DNA of 64,000 nt from Oryzias latipes. Its lineage: Eukaryota > Chordata > Actinopteri > Beloniformes > Adrianichthyidae. Location of the stretch: assembly GCF_002234675.1 (NCBI RefSeq), contig NC_019875.2, forward strand, positions 29,726,897 through 29,790,896. Reading direction: 5' to 3'. How positions within the stretch are numbered: position 1 is the stretch's first letter; each line of letters starts with the position of its first letter. Made by a program: the position numbers and the translations under genes. Shown here one piece after another: positions 23,143-35,805 of the stretch. The notes beneath the pieces were generated by a model that saw nothing but the letters and a program-made list of their open reading frames with translations, made no database searches and had not been told where the DNA came from.

Positions 23143-26100
23143 ATGCCTCTCTTCACCACCAACCCTTTTGACCAAGATGTCGGTGAGTTTTCACGGACGG
23201 AGGCTAATTCTGGAGCGAGTTAGCGGTTAGCATGTACCAGCTAGCTTTGTTTGAGTCATCGCAGCCTTTCATCTAAGACTATATGACAACAGAACGAATC
23301 ATTAAATGACCTCAAACGTGAAATATTCTCGGTTATGTAGTCGTTTCATGCTTCTGGACGTGGTGGGTGTGAATAGGCGGGGTTGGGGGCTGTCATCATC
23401 AGCCTCAATCCGGTGTTTTCCTCCGGCGTGTTTGCTAACTGATGCTCCTGACAGAAGAAAGCAGCCTCGGGGGAGATGCTTAAACCGCAGACTCGTGATT
23501 GTTTTTTCTTTCTTTCTGTCGGGCAGGTGAAACAACCTCGTTAGTCTGTCTTCAGTGAGCAGAATCGTACAAAGTACTTAGTTTCAACACAGCTCAATTC
23601 AGGCTTCGCCCCCTCAGTGACTGAGCAGCAGTTCATGCTAATAATCTGCTAAATCTCGTCATGGGCGTGTTGGAGCCTCAGCCTGATGCCGTTGCAGGAT
23701 ATATACACATCATTTCTTTAATTCTTTGCTTCTTCTCACTCAAGATAAACACAATCTGTTTCTTAAAGAACCAAAAGTGAAACAATCACAAAAAAGACAT
23801 TTATTTGGGCTGCACGAAATCTCGCGGTATTTATAATCAATATCGCGATGACGGGCTACCTTGCAGTATATAAACAAATAACAAAACAAGCCACAACATT
23901 TCCATTTCACTGCAACAGTTTAGTTTAAATAAGAGTCAACATGACTTCTATTAATCTCCAAATGACCTTTTGTCTAACAAAAGAGCTGCAAAATAAACAA
24001 ATTAATAAAAGAGCTCCATCCGATTGGTCAACAACGTGAAGGCGTCAATCTGATTGGTCAGATGCATAAATGAATTTATTTGATTCGTTAAATACCTGAA
24101 GCCGCCATAAGATTGTTTTAGCACATTTAAGGTAACCATTTATTACGATTTATTGTGCAGGTCTAACATTTATCATAATTCCTTTTCCAACGATTTGATT
24201 CTAATCATAATTTGTTGACGACACAATCCGATAGTCGATCTCGGTTTATTCTGAACGTTCAGATCCTCTGACCTAAAGTGGATCCAGATCCTCTGTCCTA
24301 AAGTGGATCCAGATCCTCTTGATCCAAACTTCCAGCAGTGAGACTCAGACAGAAATTCCTGCTACTGAACAGTTTTCCAGATTCTTGGATTTCTTCCAGA
24401 TCATCAAGTGGAAATGAAATCTGTGTCCAAACCAACAAGTAAACTAGAATGAATGTCAAATCCATTCACATGTTAGTTTCCTAAAGTTCATCCAAAGGGA
24501 ACATTCTTAGAACATTCTAGACACTGGATGGTCACATGACTTTGCTCAATTCAACATATAAAATATTGGCGATTTGTTTTACAGACTAGCTGTTTCCACA
24601 GACTCTTTAAAGACCCACTTTATTGAAAACTGAACTCCTGAGTATTTCTTTATTCACATCGTTGTGAATCAGGAAGGCGACGAAGAAAATGGTGACGTAG
24701 AAAAGGACAACCTCTGCTCCGCCCCTTTCTGATCCTCCACCTGCAGACCAACGGATCCATGGACGCCTCTGTTTTCCTGGCCTGAGCTGGAATCTGGATC
24801 AGAACTGGACGGCCGGATAGATCTGATGTTGCTCACCAATGTTAGGTTGGGGCTGTAAGCTAGTGGGGGAGTGTGTAAACAGAGAGGTCCCGCCCACAAC
24901 TCAGAGGTGAAGTTTTGATGAACTCCTGCCGCTCTGCAGAAATTATGTCCTCGAAAAACGACACGTTTTCAAAATTTGGCTAAAAACGGCATAATTTAGA
25001 ATGAAAAGACCACTGGGAACACGTTGACAACAAATCAAAAGGTGACCAGAGTCTGTCTTTAAAAACTGAAGTATTAGGAAGAGCCTTTGCCCAACCAGCC
25101 TGTCTCTGTGACGTTCTCTCCTCTCCTTCTGCGTTGTTGCTGCTCTTCGGCGAACAGACGTTTGTTTTTTCTGCGTCCTCTGCAGAGAAAGCCACCAGTG
25201 AGATGAACACGGCCGAGGACTGGGGCCTCATCCTGGACATATGTGATAAGATCGGGCAGTCCCGCACAGGGTAACCTGCTTCCTTCTGCTGTCCTAAAGC
25301 TCCAGCACACTTTCATCATCATGCGTTTGAGATGTCACTCCTCTTTTGATTAATTTGACATTTCTTTCTTTGCAACAGTCCTAAAGAATGCCTCCGTTCT
25401 GTCATGAGGAGAGTGAACCATAAGGACCCCCACGTTGCTATGCAAGCCCTGACAGTAAGTGGATGGAAAACATCCTTTTTCTTCTTTTTACAGTGAACAG
25501 CTGTGGAGGGAAACGTGTGGACTCTCATCCAGTTTGTGCTGTTCTGCCTGTTCGACAAAACTTGCTTGTGGATAAAGTTTGTTTGTGCCACCAAAGAGAG
25601 ACTTTAAGTTTGAGAAAATCTACACAAAGTTTCAGAATCATTCTTGAAATTATGGGTATGATGGGTTTTCTCAAAAAGTTCCGTTTCCTGACGCCCTAAT
25701 TAAAAGCTTCAGTCTGTGTGGCTGAAACCCCACTTCCTGTAGCCTCTTTTCTCAACTTCACTCTGTCGTCACAGTGATTCCTCGGTTTAATTCAATCAAT
25801 TTCAGCAATAAAAACAATAAAAATACATATTATTGTCAAATAGAGTTTGATTAATAGCTTTTACAGGGGGTGTGAAGAAGGAAATTTATAATATCCCACC
25901 CCACATGATGGGGCAAGTTCCTTCCTTTAGTTCAGGGCTCGCGAGCCATACATGGCTCTTTTGATGGCCACATCTAACTCGCAGACAAATCTTTAATTCT
26001 AAAATCTTTTTTTTTCATTAGACCAGTCCTTCACGGGCGCGATGCGATGCCAGAGGGGCGTGCAGTAGTAGCGGTGCTTGGAGAAAAAAAATGTGCGTCA

Positions 26101-29100
26101 CTATGAGTTTACTATTATCTATTATTTCACAGAGTTTGTACCAGCCGGGAACCAGCGAATTGCCGATGTGTGAGGTGGAAAGGGGAAGGGGTAGTGGGCA
26201 CAGGCAGCGAGGTGAAACGCGCAGATTGTCATAACTTAGAACACGCTGCCCGTCACATACTGCAGCGTGTGAGTGCGTGTTTGGCTCTACGTGTGCAGTC
26301 TGTCTCACATCTAAAGAACATTCAGACCTACGATCACGTTAAACGGATGAAAGTCTCTGCGCCTTCATGAAGCTGAAACTCACCACATATCAACCAGACT
26401 GGACCATCAGCAGAACCACCATGCAGCACCACATTAATGTTAACAAATACTCATCATTTATTAGCAACAGCATAACAATATTATTAAAAAGAATCCACAT
26501 ATTTATTGTACTTTAAAAGTGTTGGAATTACATCAAATGCAGACATTCACTTGTATTTTTAGTTTTAAACATGTTGTAGCGCAGTGGTCCCCAATCCCCG
26601 GACCAGGGGCCGGTACCGGTCCATGGGTCGTTTGGTACCGAGACGCACAGAAAGAATAAATAACTCGTATTACTTCTGTTTTATTTATTTCGGAATCTGA
26701 AAAATGTTTTATTTTGAAAAACTGCCAGATTTTCTGTTGCATCCGTCTATGTCACTCTTGATGGAGGCCAATTCACTCGTCTCGGTCAGGTGATAGAATA
26801 CCGCTAAAATAAAACCCAGGAACTAGCAAAATGAATAAAAAACAAACGTCTTTGGAAAGTTTCTTTGCCAAAGGGAAAAGGTGAGGCCAGCAGACAGAAG
26901 AAGAGCCTTCCACTTCCAAAAAAACAAAGACAGTATCAGGAGTCCTACTTAAAATACGGATTTATCCCCTGAACTAAAGGAAAGAACTTGCTCCATTATG
27001 TGGGGTGGGATTATATAAATTTCCTTCTTCCCATCCCCTGGAAAAGCTATTAATCAAACTCTATTTGACAATAATATTTATTTTTTATTGTTTTTATTGC
27101 TGAAATTAATTCAATTTAACCCTATTCTGTAGGTTCCCCCTTAAGTTAAATTACAGCATTTAGCAAAATTCACTATTTTTTTTTTAATAAATGTCCCTCA
27201 CTGGCTCCACTACTGTCCACAAATGTGTTCAACCTCAGCTGAACTCGGCGTCAGGAGAATCTTGGCTTAACGAAAACCAAAAACGTCAGCGAGTTAACTT
27301 TATTTCCAGAGAAATTAAATTGGATGTCCTAAATGGCAATAAATTCCCGTTTTAGACCAAACGATGTGTATTTTTAAGATGTCCTGGCATAAACGGGGGC
27401 TCGGCTTTGTCTTGGCAGCTTCTCGGCGCTTGTGTCTCCAACTGCGGCAAAATTTTCCATCTGGAGGTGTGCTCCAGGGAGTTTGCCAGTGAAGTCAGTA
27501 ACGTCCTCAACAAGGTATCTGCTCCCGTCAGCGTTGTTTCTGTGAGGCTGCAGCTCGCCACGGGGGTTATTGACGCTGTTGCGTTTGCGTCTGCAGGGTC
27601 ACCCAAAGGTGTGCGAGAAGCTGAAGGCCCTGATGGTGGAGTGGGCCGAAGATTTCCGCAACGATCCCCAACTCAGCCTGATTTCAGCCATGATCAAGAA
27701 TCTGCGAGAGCAGGGCGTCACTTTCCCCATTGTGGGGTCCCAGGTCTGTCAGGTCTAGTAGGTTTTTGGCTTTTATCGTCTTTGTGGGGGCTTCCAAAGT
27801 TTAAAAAATAAGTTAACTAAGTCCAGACGGCTTTTAAAAAACCTTTTTCTGCCGTCTCCTCTCTTTTTAAAAGGTGAATTGGATTGAAATGAGTGTTTCT
27901 AAGTCATCATTTGTCGAAAAGAGAATTAAATGGAAGCTTTTTTCAGGCTGCTGAGCAGGCAAAAGCCAGCCCGGCGTTGGTGGCGAAGGATCCCGCCACG
28001 TCAACAAACAAAAAAGAGGAAGAAGACCTGGCCAAAGGTGAAGATCTTGATTTGGAGGATTAAATCCCTACTTAAATGGAATAATTGTGTCAAATAATTG
28101 TGCTAAATACTGCAGCAGAACGTCTTCTATGTAAATAGAGGCTCTAAAAGCCGCTCCGCGATGTCGTTGCAGCCATCGAGCTGTCGTTGAAAGAGCAGCG
28201 TCAGCAGCCGCTGGCGAGCCTTTACCCAAACGCCTCCAGCTTGGTTTCCTCTCACAAGTCTGACGGCAGGAAAGTGCGAGCCATCTACGACTTCGAGGCG
28301 GCGGAGGACAACGAGCTGACCTTCAAGTCTGGAGAGATCATCACTATTTTGGACGACAGGTAAACCGTAGAGACGATGTGTCACCTTCACCTGTAGGTCT
28401 AGAAAAATGCTGGGCATTTTCACTTTTAACTTTCTTTTTAAGAAATGAATTAATATGAAAACGAGTGTTTTACTCTGCATTCCTGCTGTTTGACCCCTAG
28501 TGACCCCAACTGGTGGAAAGGGGAAACGTACCAGGGAATCGGCTTGTTCCCCTCCAACTTTGTGACTGCAGACCTCAGTGCTGAGCCTGAGATGAGTGAG
28601 TGAAACCCCCACCCCACCCCCCAGACCCACATCCTTAGGATTGTTTTTGTGTAGTCGGCAGGAAAATCATTTCTAAACATATGGAGTCATTTAAGTCCCA
28701 CTCCAATGAAAAATCAAGGCTCATTGTTCGGTTGATGAAGGACATATTCTAAGAAAGTTCCGATAAAAATGACATTTTTTTGGTATTTCTATACTGAAAT
28801 CGGTGTGAATCAGGAGCAATAAGCTCTGCTCCATTCCCATCCATCCACCTGCAGACGAGGAATCCTCATCTTCCTCGTCTGAGCTGGCATCTGGCTCCAA
28901 CCGGTACGGCTGGATAGCTCCCATATTGCTCGCCGATAATGTTAGGTCGGGGTTGGACATAGTTCCTGCCACTCTGCAGAAACTACGTCCTAGAAAACGA
29001 CACCGGCTTTTAGATATGGGCTACAAATCGTGATTAAAAGACCACCGGGAACGCTTTACAATCGATCAAAAGATGATCAGAGAGGGACTTTAACTGCAAC

Positions 29101-32100
29101 GCAGAGTGAAGAACATCAGCAATGAAACTGTTTTTCCTCCTGGAGTTTCTGTCATTGATAGTTAAGGGAAACCATGGATTCTCCACAAATTCATCTTTCT
29201 GACTATTTTCTTCCAGAAAGAGGAATCTGTTTGCACTGGAGCTGCACTTACAGCGTATAACATTAGTGATCAATACTGCAATAATGACACGACCTGCAAT
29301 ACATGAACAAATGGCAAAACAAGAAACAAAGTTGTCATTCGCTCTATCGCAGTTCACCTTTGGCAGATTTCACATGCTTTTGTTTTTGCACTGCATCGTG
29401 TTCTGCATCCTGATTGGCTGTTGACCTCCTCAGGTGATGTGTGTCACGCCACTTTGCCAAATCTACATCAATCTTTGATCGCGATCGGATCTTTGTTTTC
29501 ATTTTATAATCCTGGACTTATTTTTCTATGAAGGTTTGGAATTTGAGAGTTTAAAGAAGTTATTTTTCCAACGTAACTCCTGTGATAAACAAAGGAACGC
29601 TGCACGCCGTCTCCATTTCACTGCAACATAACTTACACTAGAGGGAGCTGCATTTCCAGAATGCCAGGTTGAATGCTGTGTTGCTGAATGAAACCTAAAG
29701 GGTAACAATTGGCAAAAAAAATGAAGAAATGATCAAAGTTGACTTTAAATTAAGTGAAAAAAGCACAAAAACAAAAAATATGTTTGTGAAAATTTCCAGT
29801 GCCGGGTATCGAACCAGCGAGCTTCAAAGTTTGTAGTCAATTTGGGAAGAAAACTGTAAATTTCCTAATCACCAAACTAAAATATGTTGTAGTTCAAAGC
29901 CTTGTGAGCATTTGAACGTTTTAATGGCGTCTCTAGCTGAACGAATGCCAGAATGGGAAGCTCTGAAACAAAAGTACCAAAGAAAGGTTCATATTTCAAA
30001 AACGAAAACGTATTTTAAAAATCGGAATCAGTTTAAAGTCTTGTGATTAATTTGTACTTTGGATGGCGTCTCTAGCTAAAAGTATGTTGAAGTTATAATG
30101 GTTGAAAGAAGCAAAGGTTTCCAAGGATTCCCCAGGTATTTCAATGGGAATCCTGGAATATCTTAAAGAGTTCAAGGATCTGAAGGACCAAAAGTCAGAG
30201 CTGGAAAAAGCTGAAAGAGCTGAACATTTGAACAGTTGAATGGTTGAAATAGCTGAAAAATGGAGCAAGGGACTATAATGAAGAAAGAGAAACAGGAAAA
30301 CAATGAGTTCATAGCATTCAACCCATTAGATTGATGATTCATTTGGATTTATTGAGCAGCTTTATCTGTGAACACATCCGTTTATGCTGGGATGCAAACA
30401 TCACAGGAAGGTTTTTCATGGATTTGCTGCTGCAAAGGTTTCTTCGTCTTCGTACGGATTCAGTAAAGCGCCTGCCGCTCCTCTCTGCTGGAACCTTCCA
30501 CGTCTCACCCGCTTGAATCCGTCCTCTTCGTCTTTGTCCCTTCAGTGAAAATGGAGAAGAAGTCGGTGCAGTTCAGTGAGGAGATCCAGGTGGAGACCAT
30601 CGAGCCCCAGCAGGAGCCCGTCTTCATAGACGAGGTCAGAGCGAGGGACTCCTCCTCCTCGTTCTCGCCGCCGCAGGCCTCAACCTGACCTCTGCGCCTC
30701 TCCACAGGACAAAATGGACCAGCTGCTGCAGATGATCCAGAGCGCCGACCCGACAGACAACCAGTCCGACAGCGTGGAGCTGCTGCAGCTGGAAGGTCAG
30801 CAGAGCGGAGGATGGAGAGCTGTGGGGGTGTTTGGGGGGAAACTGCAGAAGAAACCGGCGTGCTGTTCTTTTTTCTTCCAGGTGCTTGTAATCAGATGGG
30901 ACCTCTCATTGACCAGAAGCTGGAGGACATAGACAGGTACGCCAGCCCGTCTCAGCGTGTTGGAACGACGTGCTTTCGGGAAGGTTTTCACCGTCTGGTT
31001 GTGTCGTCGTCAGGAAACACTCGGAGCTGTCGGACCTGAACGTGAAGGTGATGGAAGCTCTGTCTTTGTATGCGAAGCTGATGAATGAAGATCCCGTCTA
31101 CAACATGTACGCCAAGCTGCAGAGCCCGCAGTACTACATGCAGCAGCAGCAGCCTGCCGGCGCCACACAGCAGGTGACTCCGCCGGGTCGTTCACTTCCT
31201 GTTTGGACAGAGGGGCTTCCTGTCAGCTGGTGTTTGCCTCCTGGTTCTGCCACGGCTCATGAGCCCTTCGCCTCTGACTGCAGGTCTACCCCGGTCAGCC
31301 TGGGTCCGGCTCTTATGCCATGGGCAGCACGGGGGTGCAGGGCTACGCGGTTCCTCTGGAGCAGCTTCCTGCTGGAGCCCCCATCCCCGCTCAGCCCGGT
31401 CCGGGGTGAGTTTCCCCGGTGTAGCTCCTCCTCTTTTGGGGCAAAAGTAGAAGGTTCACTTCAAATCATTAGCAGAGATTTATTTGACCTCGTCTGTGTT
31501 TGCAGGTCTTTATTTAAATCCTCACTGTGTGACGAAGCTGAAAAATCTTTACGTGACTGTTTCTAGAAGAAATCCTCTTTTTTTTTTTTTTTTTACATTT
31601 TTGAATAAAAAACAAGTTAGAGAAAGTCCTGCATGATATTTCATCATCAGTCACTCTCTCCAAACTTCTTCTGTTTTTTAACAATACAACAGAGTTTCAG
31701 GGCCAAAGAGAAGAATATAGATGAGAACATTGTGAAACTATTTTTATAAAAAGTAACACATTTTACTGTAAAAAAGTCATGAGACGAAAGTTGACCAGAT
31801 GACCGGGCGCCCCGTTTCCTGACAGCTGAGCAGGAAACCGATTTTCACGACCTTTGACTTCATCTGAACGCAGACTCCAGCTGTTCCCGCCCTTCCATGT
31901 GGCGTTTGTCTGACGTGTCCCTCCGCCGTCTCCGCAGTGACGTCCACATGTACATGGGCCAGCCGCCGGTCTACACCGCCGCCCCGGGCAGCATGGCCCC
32001 GCCGGACGTTCAGACGTACCCGAACCCCGCCAGCGCCGCCCCCGCAGGCATGACGCACGCCGCCAACTACAGCGGCCCTCCAGCCACCAGGATAGCGCCA

Positions 32101-32148
32101 CCTGCAGACCTCCCGCAGGGCGCGTACTCGGAGAAGGCGCTGCTATAG
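23143..32148 (+). CDS. stam: Signal transducing adapter molecule (STAM), ESCRT-0 subunit
   Basis: STAM pairs with HGS/Hrs on early endosomes to sort ubiquitinated receptors. The 14 coding exons are 23143-23182, 25186-25270, 25379-25454, 27419-27514, 27597-27743, 27947-28037, 28173-28359, 28501-28595, 30546-30634, 30708-30795, 30882-30936, 31014-31173, 31284-31405 and 31938-32148. They sum to 1,542 bases (513 residues plus stop) with all phases consistent; human STAM is 540. The order is a VHS domain (start [13 protein letters not shown], about residues 1-145), a ubiquitin-interacting motif ([15 protein letters not shown]), an SH3 domain ([16 protein letters not shown] to GLFPSNFV), then a GAT-like coiled coil and a Tyr/Pro/Gln-rich tail ending YSEKALL. 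'[14 protein letters not shown]' favours STAM over STAM2. The start has a good match to the family N-terminus. Confidence 0.97.
23800..24580. repeat. Dispersed repeats in stam intron 1, one shared with 60540-60870
   Basis: About 24240-24580 is closely matched in reverse complement at about 60565-60870. Shared landmarks are 'cttccagcagtgagactcag', 'cagattcttggatttcttcc' and 'cattcacatgttagtttcct'. Two near-identical blocks around 'tcctaaagtggatccagatc' follow one another near 24280-24320. The preceding 23800-24240 has the 'gggctgcacgaaatctcgcg' start seen in other fish repeats. Confidence 0.7.
24608..25061. repeat. Copy of the dispersed 'aaagacccactcc' family in stam intron 1
   Basis: It starts 'aaagacccactttattgaaa' and ends 'gaccagagtctgtctttaa', with the inner landmarks 'cctgagctggaatctggatc' and 'ctgccgctctgcagaaatta'. 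It is one of the longest copies and lies about 125 bp before exon 2. Confidence 0.85.
25786..27121. mobile_element. Composite with ~150 bp inverted arms enclosing hAT pieces
   Basis: The arms at about 25786-25935 and 26965-27121 are near-identical in reverse complement. They share 'tttcagcaataaaaacaata', 'aatagagtttgattaatagc' and 'aagttccttcctttagttca' (one mismatch). Between them are a 'cagggctcgcgagccataca' segment and a second hAT-like piece starting 'cagtggtccccaatccccgg' at 26583. It sits in stam intron 3, which separates exons 25379-25454 and 27419-27514. Confidence 0.75.
26583..26890 (+). pseudogene. 5' end of a hAT transposon with truncated transposase start
   Basis: The terminal sequence 'cagtggtccccaatccccgg' and the following 'ccggtaccggtccatgggtc' are known from vertebrate hAT elements. 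About 250 bp on, an ATG at 26831 opens [17 protein letters not shown]. This resembles the N-terminus of ZBED/FAM200-type hAT transposases, which begin with a KKQ..LESFF motif. The frame does not continue into a BED finger or catalytic domain before the right arm of the composite. Confidence 0.65.
28692..29092. repeat. Copy of the dispersed 'aaagacccactcc' family in stam intron 8
   Basis: It begins 'taagtcccactccaatgaaa' and ends 'gatcagagagggactttaa'. Internal 'gtctgagctggcatctggct' and 'ctgccactctgcagaaacta' match the other copies. Confidence 0.85.
29790..30270. repeat. Dispersed repeat also present (inverted) at 58985-59165
   Basis: 'gtgccgggtatcgaaccagcgagcttc' near 29801 and 'tcaaggatctgaaggaccaa' near 30170 match the reverse complement of the stretch at 58985-59165. 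The minus-strand reading has GGTTCGATACC, a pol III B-box-like motif. The family may therefore be tRNA-related. Confidence 0.6.
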
Positions 32149-34715
32149 GTCCCCCGCGGCACGTGCACAGATCTGGGCTAAGGTAGTTTCTGGGTGGTCT
32201 CTAGTTTGCAAACGGGGTAGACTGACACTGACATCTGCTGCACTTTAATGAACCCGGTTAACCTACACTGAACAGCCACAGCGATGTTTCCATGGAAACG
32301 CCGCATCCAACTGGGTGGTGTCCTTTGGACGTGAGCATGAACGTTGTGGCTCTTCAGTGTTTCTTAGGAGGTCGTTTAATAAGCTTTGATGGATTCAGAT
32401 GTTCTGGAAGAAGCTGCTCTCAGCTGGACTGATCCAAGTTCTGACAGAACAGAACCTGAATCTGTCATCCACAAAAACACTACCACTCTTTCTTTCTTAA
32501 CCTTTTCCTTTAGGAACAATGATGCAAACCTTTTTATTTTTATTAATTATTTTAAATAATTTGTCTGTAAAGACCTGAAGAAATGAACCTAAACCCAAAC
32601 TATTATTAAAGTTTAGAGCTGAGTCTCTCTGTTGGTCGTAGAAACATTTCAGGACCGTTTGACGATTCAAACTCCGGTAAAATGACCAGGTCGCCACTTC
32701 AGACGGGAGCGTCATCCCAGTTTGATCAAGAGTGACATGAAACTGATTTGTTCCTTCCCAAGAAAAGCAGCAGAGACCCCAACAACGGAACCGAACGCGG
32801 TTCCAGAAACCATCATGACGGAAACCATGAAGCTTCCGCTGCCGTGTAATGAAGTCGACCTGTAGATGTCTTGAAAACTGCAGCCACTTTGTTTTTGTGG
32901 AGGGAACACGTGCACATCTGTATGGAAACCGCACTGGAGAGGCGCTGAAGCAGCCAGCCATCCGACGGCGGGCTTCGGATCAACACGGTGACGAAGGGGG
33001 CGGGGCATGGACGGTTAGAGCCCCGCTTCCATCCAGACTGGCGTTTCCTCTCTTAATTTATTCAGTGGAGCAGCATCACGTTTGGAGAAGGAGCTGCCAT
33101 GTTCTCATGATCTAAGCTGTATATTTAAATCCCTCCCATGAGAACACGGACGTTTGTGTGTGTTTGATACATGCTTGTTGTACTGTAGGGTCAAAGGTTA
33201 AAGTGAGAACTGACTGAACGCCTCATGCATTTCCTCCTGTCCGGTCCCTGAGCTGTGGAAAAACCAAGTCTACCTTAAATGAGGCGGAGCTGTGCTGGCG
33301 GTTCGGATGGTCGCACGCCGTCAGCCGCTCCACTTTGATCTTGTTGTGAAGTTTAAAAATGAAGCTTTTTACTTTTCAGGCGCACGACGTGAAGGACTTT
33401 GATACGGCAGAGGAATGCGGCCCCCACTAAAAACAAAAACATTGTAAAAAGTACAAGAGATAAGAAACGCTAAACTTGTAAAATAAAAAAATAAAAAAGG
33501 AAAATTTACGAGAATAAAGTCATAAAATCATGAAAGTAAAAAACTTAGGAGAATAATCGCACAATTATTAAAGAGAAGTCAACATTTGTCAAAAAAAATC
33601 ATACATTTCTCATTTAAAATTTGAAATTTTACAAGAAAGAAGTTGTGCTGTTTGAAAAATAATTTTGTAATTAAATGAAAATAAATCTTCACAAAAAATA
33701 AAATCAAAGCAAAATGCAACATTTAATTTTGAAAAACAACTTTTTCCTTAAATTTAAGACCTTAAATATTCAATTTACAACTTTTATTCTTGTAAGATTT
33801 CCACTTTTTAAAAATTGCAGCTTTTTTTCTCGTAACTTATGACTTTAGTAAAACTTTCCACATAGTTCTCATGATTTTATGACATTATTCTTGTAAAATT
33901 GTCAATTTTCTTTATTGCTTTGTTTTAAAAAAATCTGATTCTCATTTGAAATTTTATGAAAGTAATTTCATGAAATTACTTTCCTAAAATTTCCACCTTG
34001 TTCTCATGATTTTACAACTTTATTTGACTAAAATTGTGACTTTTTTTCCTCATACTGTAATTCAATGCATTTATTTTGATTAAATTTGGATTCAGTTCTC
34101 ATCATTTTAAGACTTAATTTTCTGTAAATTTGTACTTTTTTCTATATTTTAGGTCTTTTTTGGTGAGATTTTGATTTTTTTCTTGTCTTAAAACTTTCTT
34201 CTCAGCAAATGTTGAGCAGTTTTCTCAACATTTTTTATTCTTATTTTCCTAAAACTGTGTGGGACGCTGACTAATGATTTGTTGGTGACGCCGTTTTTAC
34301 CTTCATGTGTTTCTCATTTGTTCTCGTCACCGTCACTCAGCCTTAAGTTAATAAAACCACACTCATTTCAAGATTTCCGGCGTGCAAACCTTTTTTTTTT
34401 TTTAACATCGTTGTTTTTTTTGTTAGGAATAGTCGTCATCTTTTTGTTGCCTTCATGACGTTTGAAACGCGCTGAAAATGTTCGTTTTTCTGGGACCACA
34501 AGGAGTCAGTTCATTATCGCTCTGTGTGCAAATGGAGCATTGTGGGTAATTTCAGCACTATAGACTGCAGTTTGGATGTAAAGATTTCATTTTGTAAAAA
34601 GTTCCGATGCTGCCTTTTTGAGTTGAAGCCCCCGTTGTTGTAAACCGTTGTCTGCCCTCCTGGTTTTGTCTTCTTTTTAACCCGAATATTCACAATAAAT
34701 GTAGGCCAGATGTAC
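32149..34715 (+). other. stam: stam 3' UTR and AT-rich downstream DNA
   Basis: It follows the stam TAG. The candidate polyadenylation signal AATAAA stands at 34694-34699, with an alternative near 34350. About 33420-34260 is AT-rich with many diverged copies, in both orientations, of a motif like 'aatttacgagaataaagtca', so it behaves as an imperfect fold-back or tandem repeat. The true 3' end cannot be set without transcripts. Confidence 0.45.
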
Positions 34716-35178
34716 AGAGGAGAACCTATGGATCTGTTTCCCGTCTTTATTGAACGTCTGTTTGCTGACCATCCCAGAAAACATTGTTATAAAAGCGCTA
34801 ATTTGATTTTTAAAGTATATTTGTCTGAACAGATTAAATAAGAAGTTGTGATGGAAGCAAAAAAAAAGTTTTCACATCATCAAATTTACTGCACTTCCCT
34901 TTTCATGTATATTATTTGATTACTTATAAATAAATGTAGGGATTGCAACCTTTACATTTATTTGTTTCATAAGAAAGTACATTTTTAATCAACTAAATTC
35001 ATGTATCATTTACATTCTAACACTTGCTGGAAATTGTAGATTTCCCTCAATAGTGCTTAAAAACTGAATTAAACACAAAAATGTGAAATACAGGAATTAC
35101 AAAAAGGTTATTTTTCAGAAGGAAATTTAACTAATTAAAATATGAATACAGTTATGGATGTAACCCTGGTTCTATCCT

Positions 35179-35376
35179 AGGCACTTTACCATTGGGAGTT
35201 GGGTCATCTAGACCCACTAGACAGTGGTCTGAACCTTTTTTCTTCAATGGTTTGTGATCTTCACTGGTGTCCATGGATTACATGAAATCTTTCCACCTTT
35301 ATCCACCTTTGTCATGGTAGGGAGAACACGTCAATGGAAGGGGGGGGGGGGTCATAGGATAGCACAAGGGCTAATA
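35179..35376. mobile_element. Second copy of the middle nested element, hAT site unoccupied
   Basis: From 'ggcactttaccattgggagt' to 'tagcacaagggc' it follows 9189-10239 with the 846 bp hAT element absent. The single 'cactagac' at 35215-35222 runs directly into 'agtggtctgaacc'. The left tip is missing, and a run of G interrupts the right part near 35341. Confidence 0.85.
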
Positions 35377-35805
35377 AAAATAATTTTTTGTACACTAGTG
35401 TTTTTGTTCCTGCCTGTCGTTCTCCCTCTTCACCACTAGAGGCAGACATTTCTGTTGTCAACACAGTTTCTGGGTTTTCTCTGGCAGAGTTTAAACCGAA
35501 AAACTTCAGGACAATTTTATGTATGCAAGTGTTCTGTGTGTTTTCTTATCGGACATTGTTTTCATCGTAAATGTCCGATCAAGTCCTCTGATCCGGTTCT
35601 GTTGAGCTCTCTCCTTGAAATTCTAGTATAGGATGTCTTTTCTTTCTGGGCTCATAAAAAAGACCCGCGTGACCACTTCATGACCCCAGCAGTAAAAAGC
35701 CTCAGGCTGCAGAGTAAGCAGGCTCAGCGAGCAGAGTCCAGCCGCCCGCCGCCTCCTCCCCGTCTCTGACTGGAGGAGATGATCGTCTCCGGCTGCTCGC
35801 CGACC

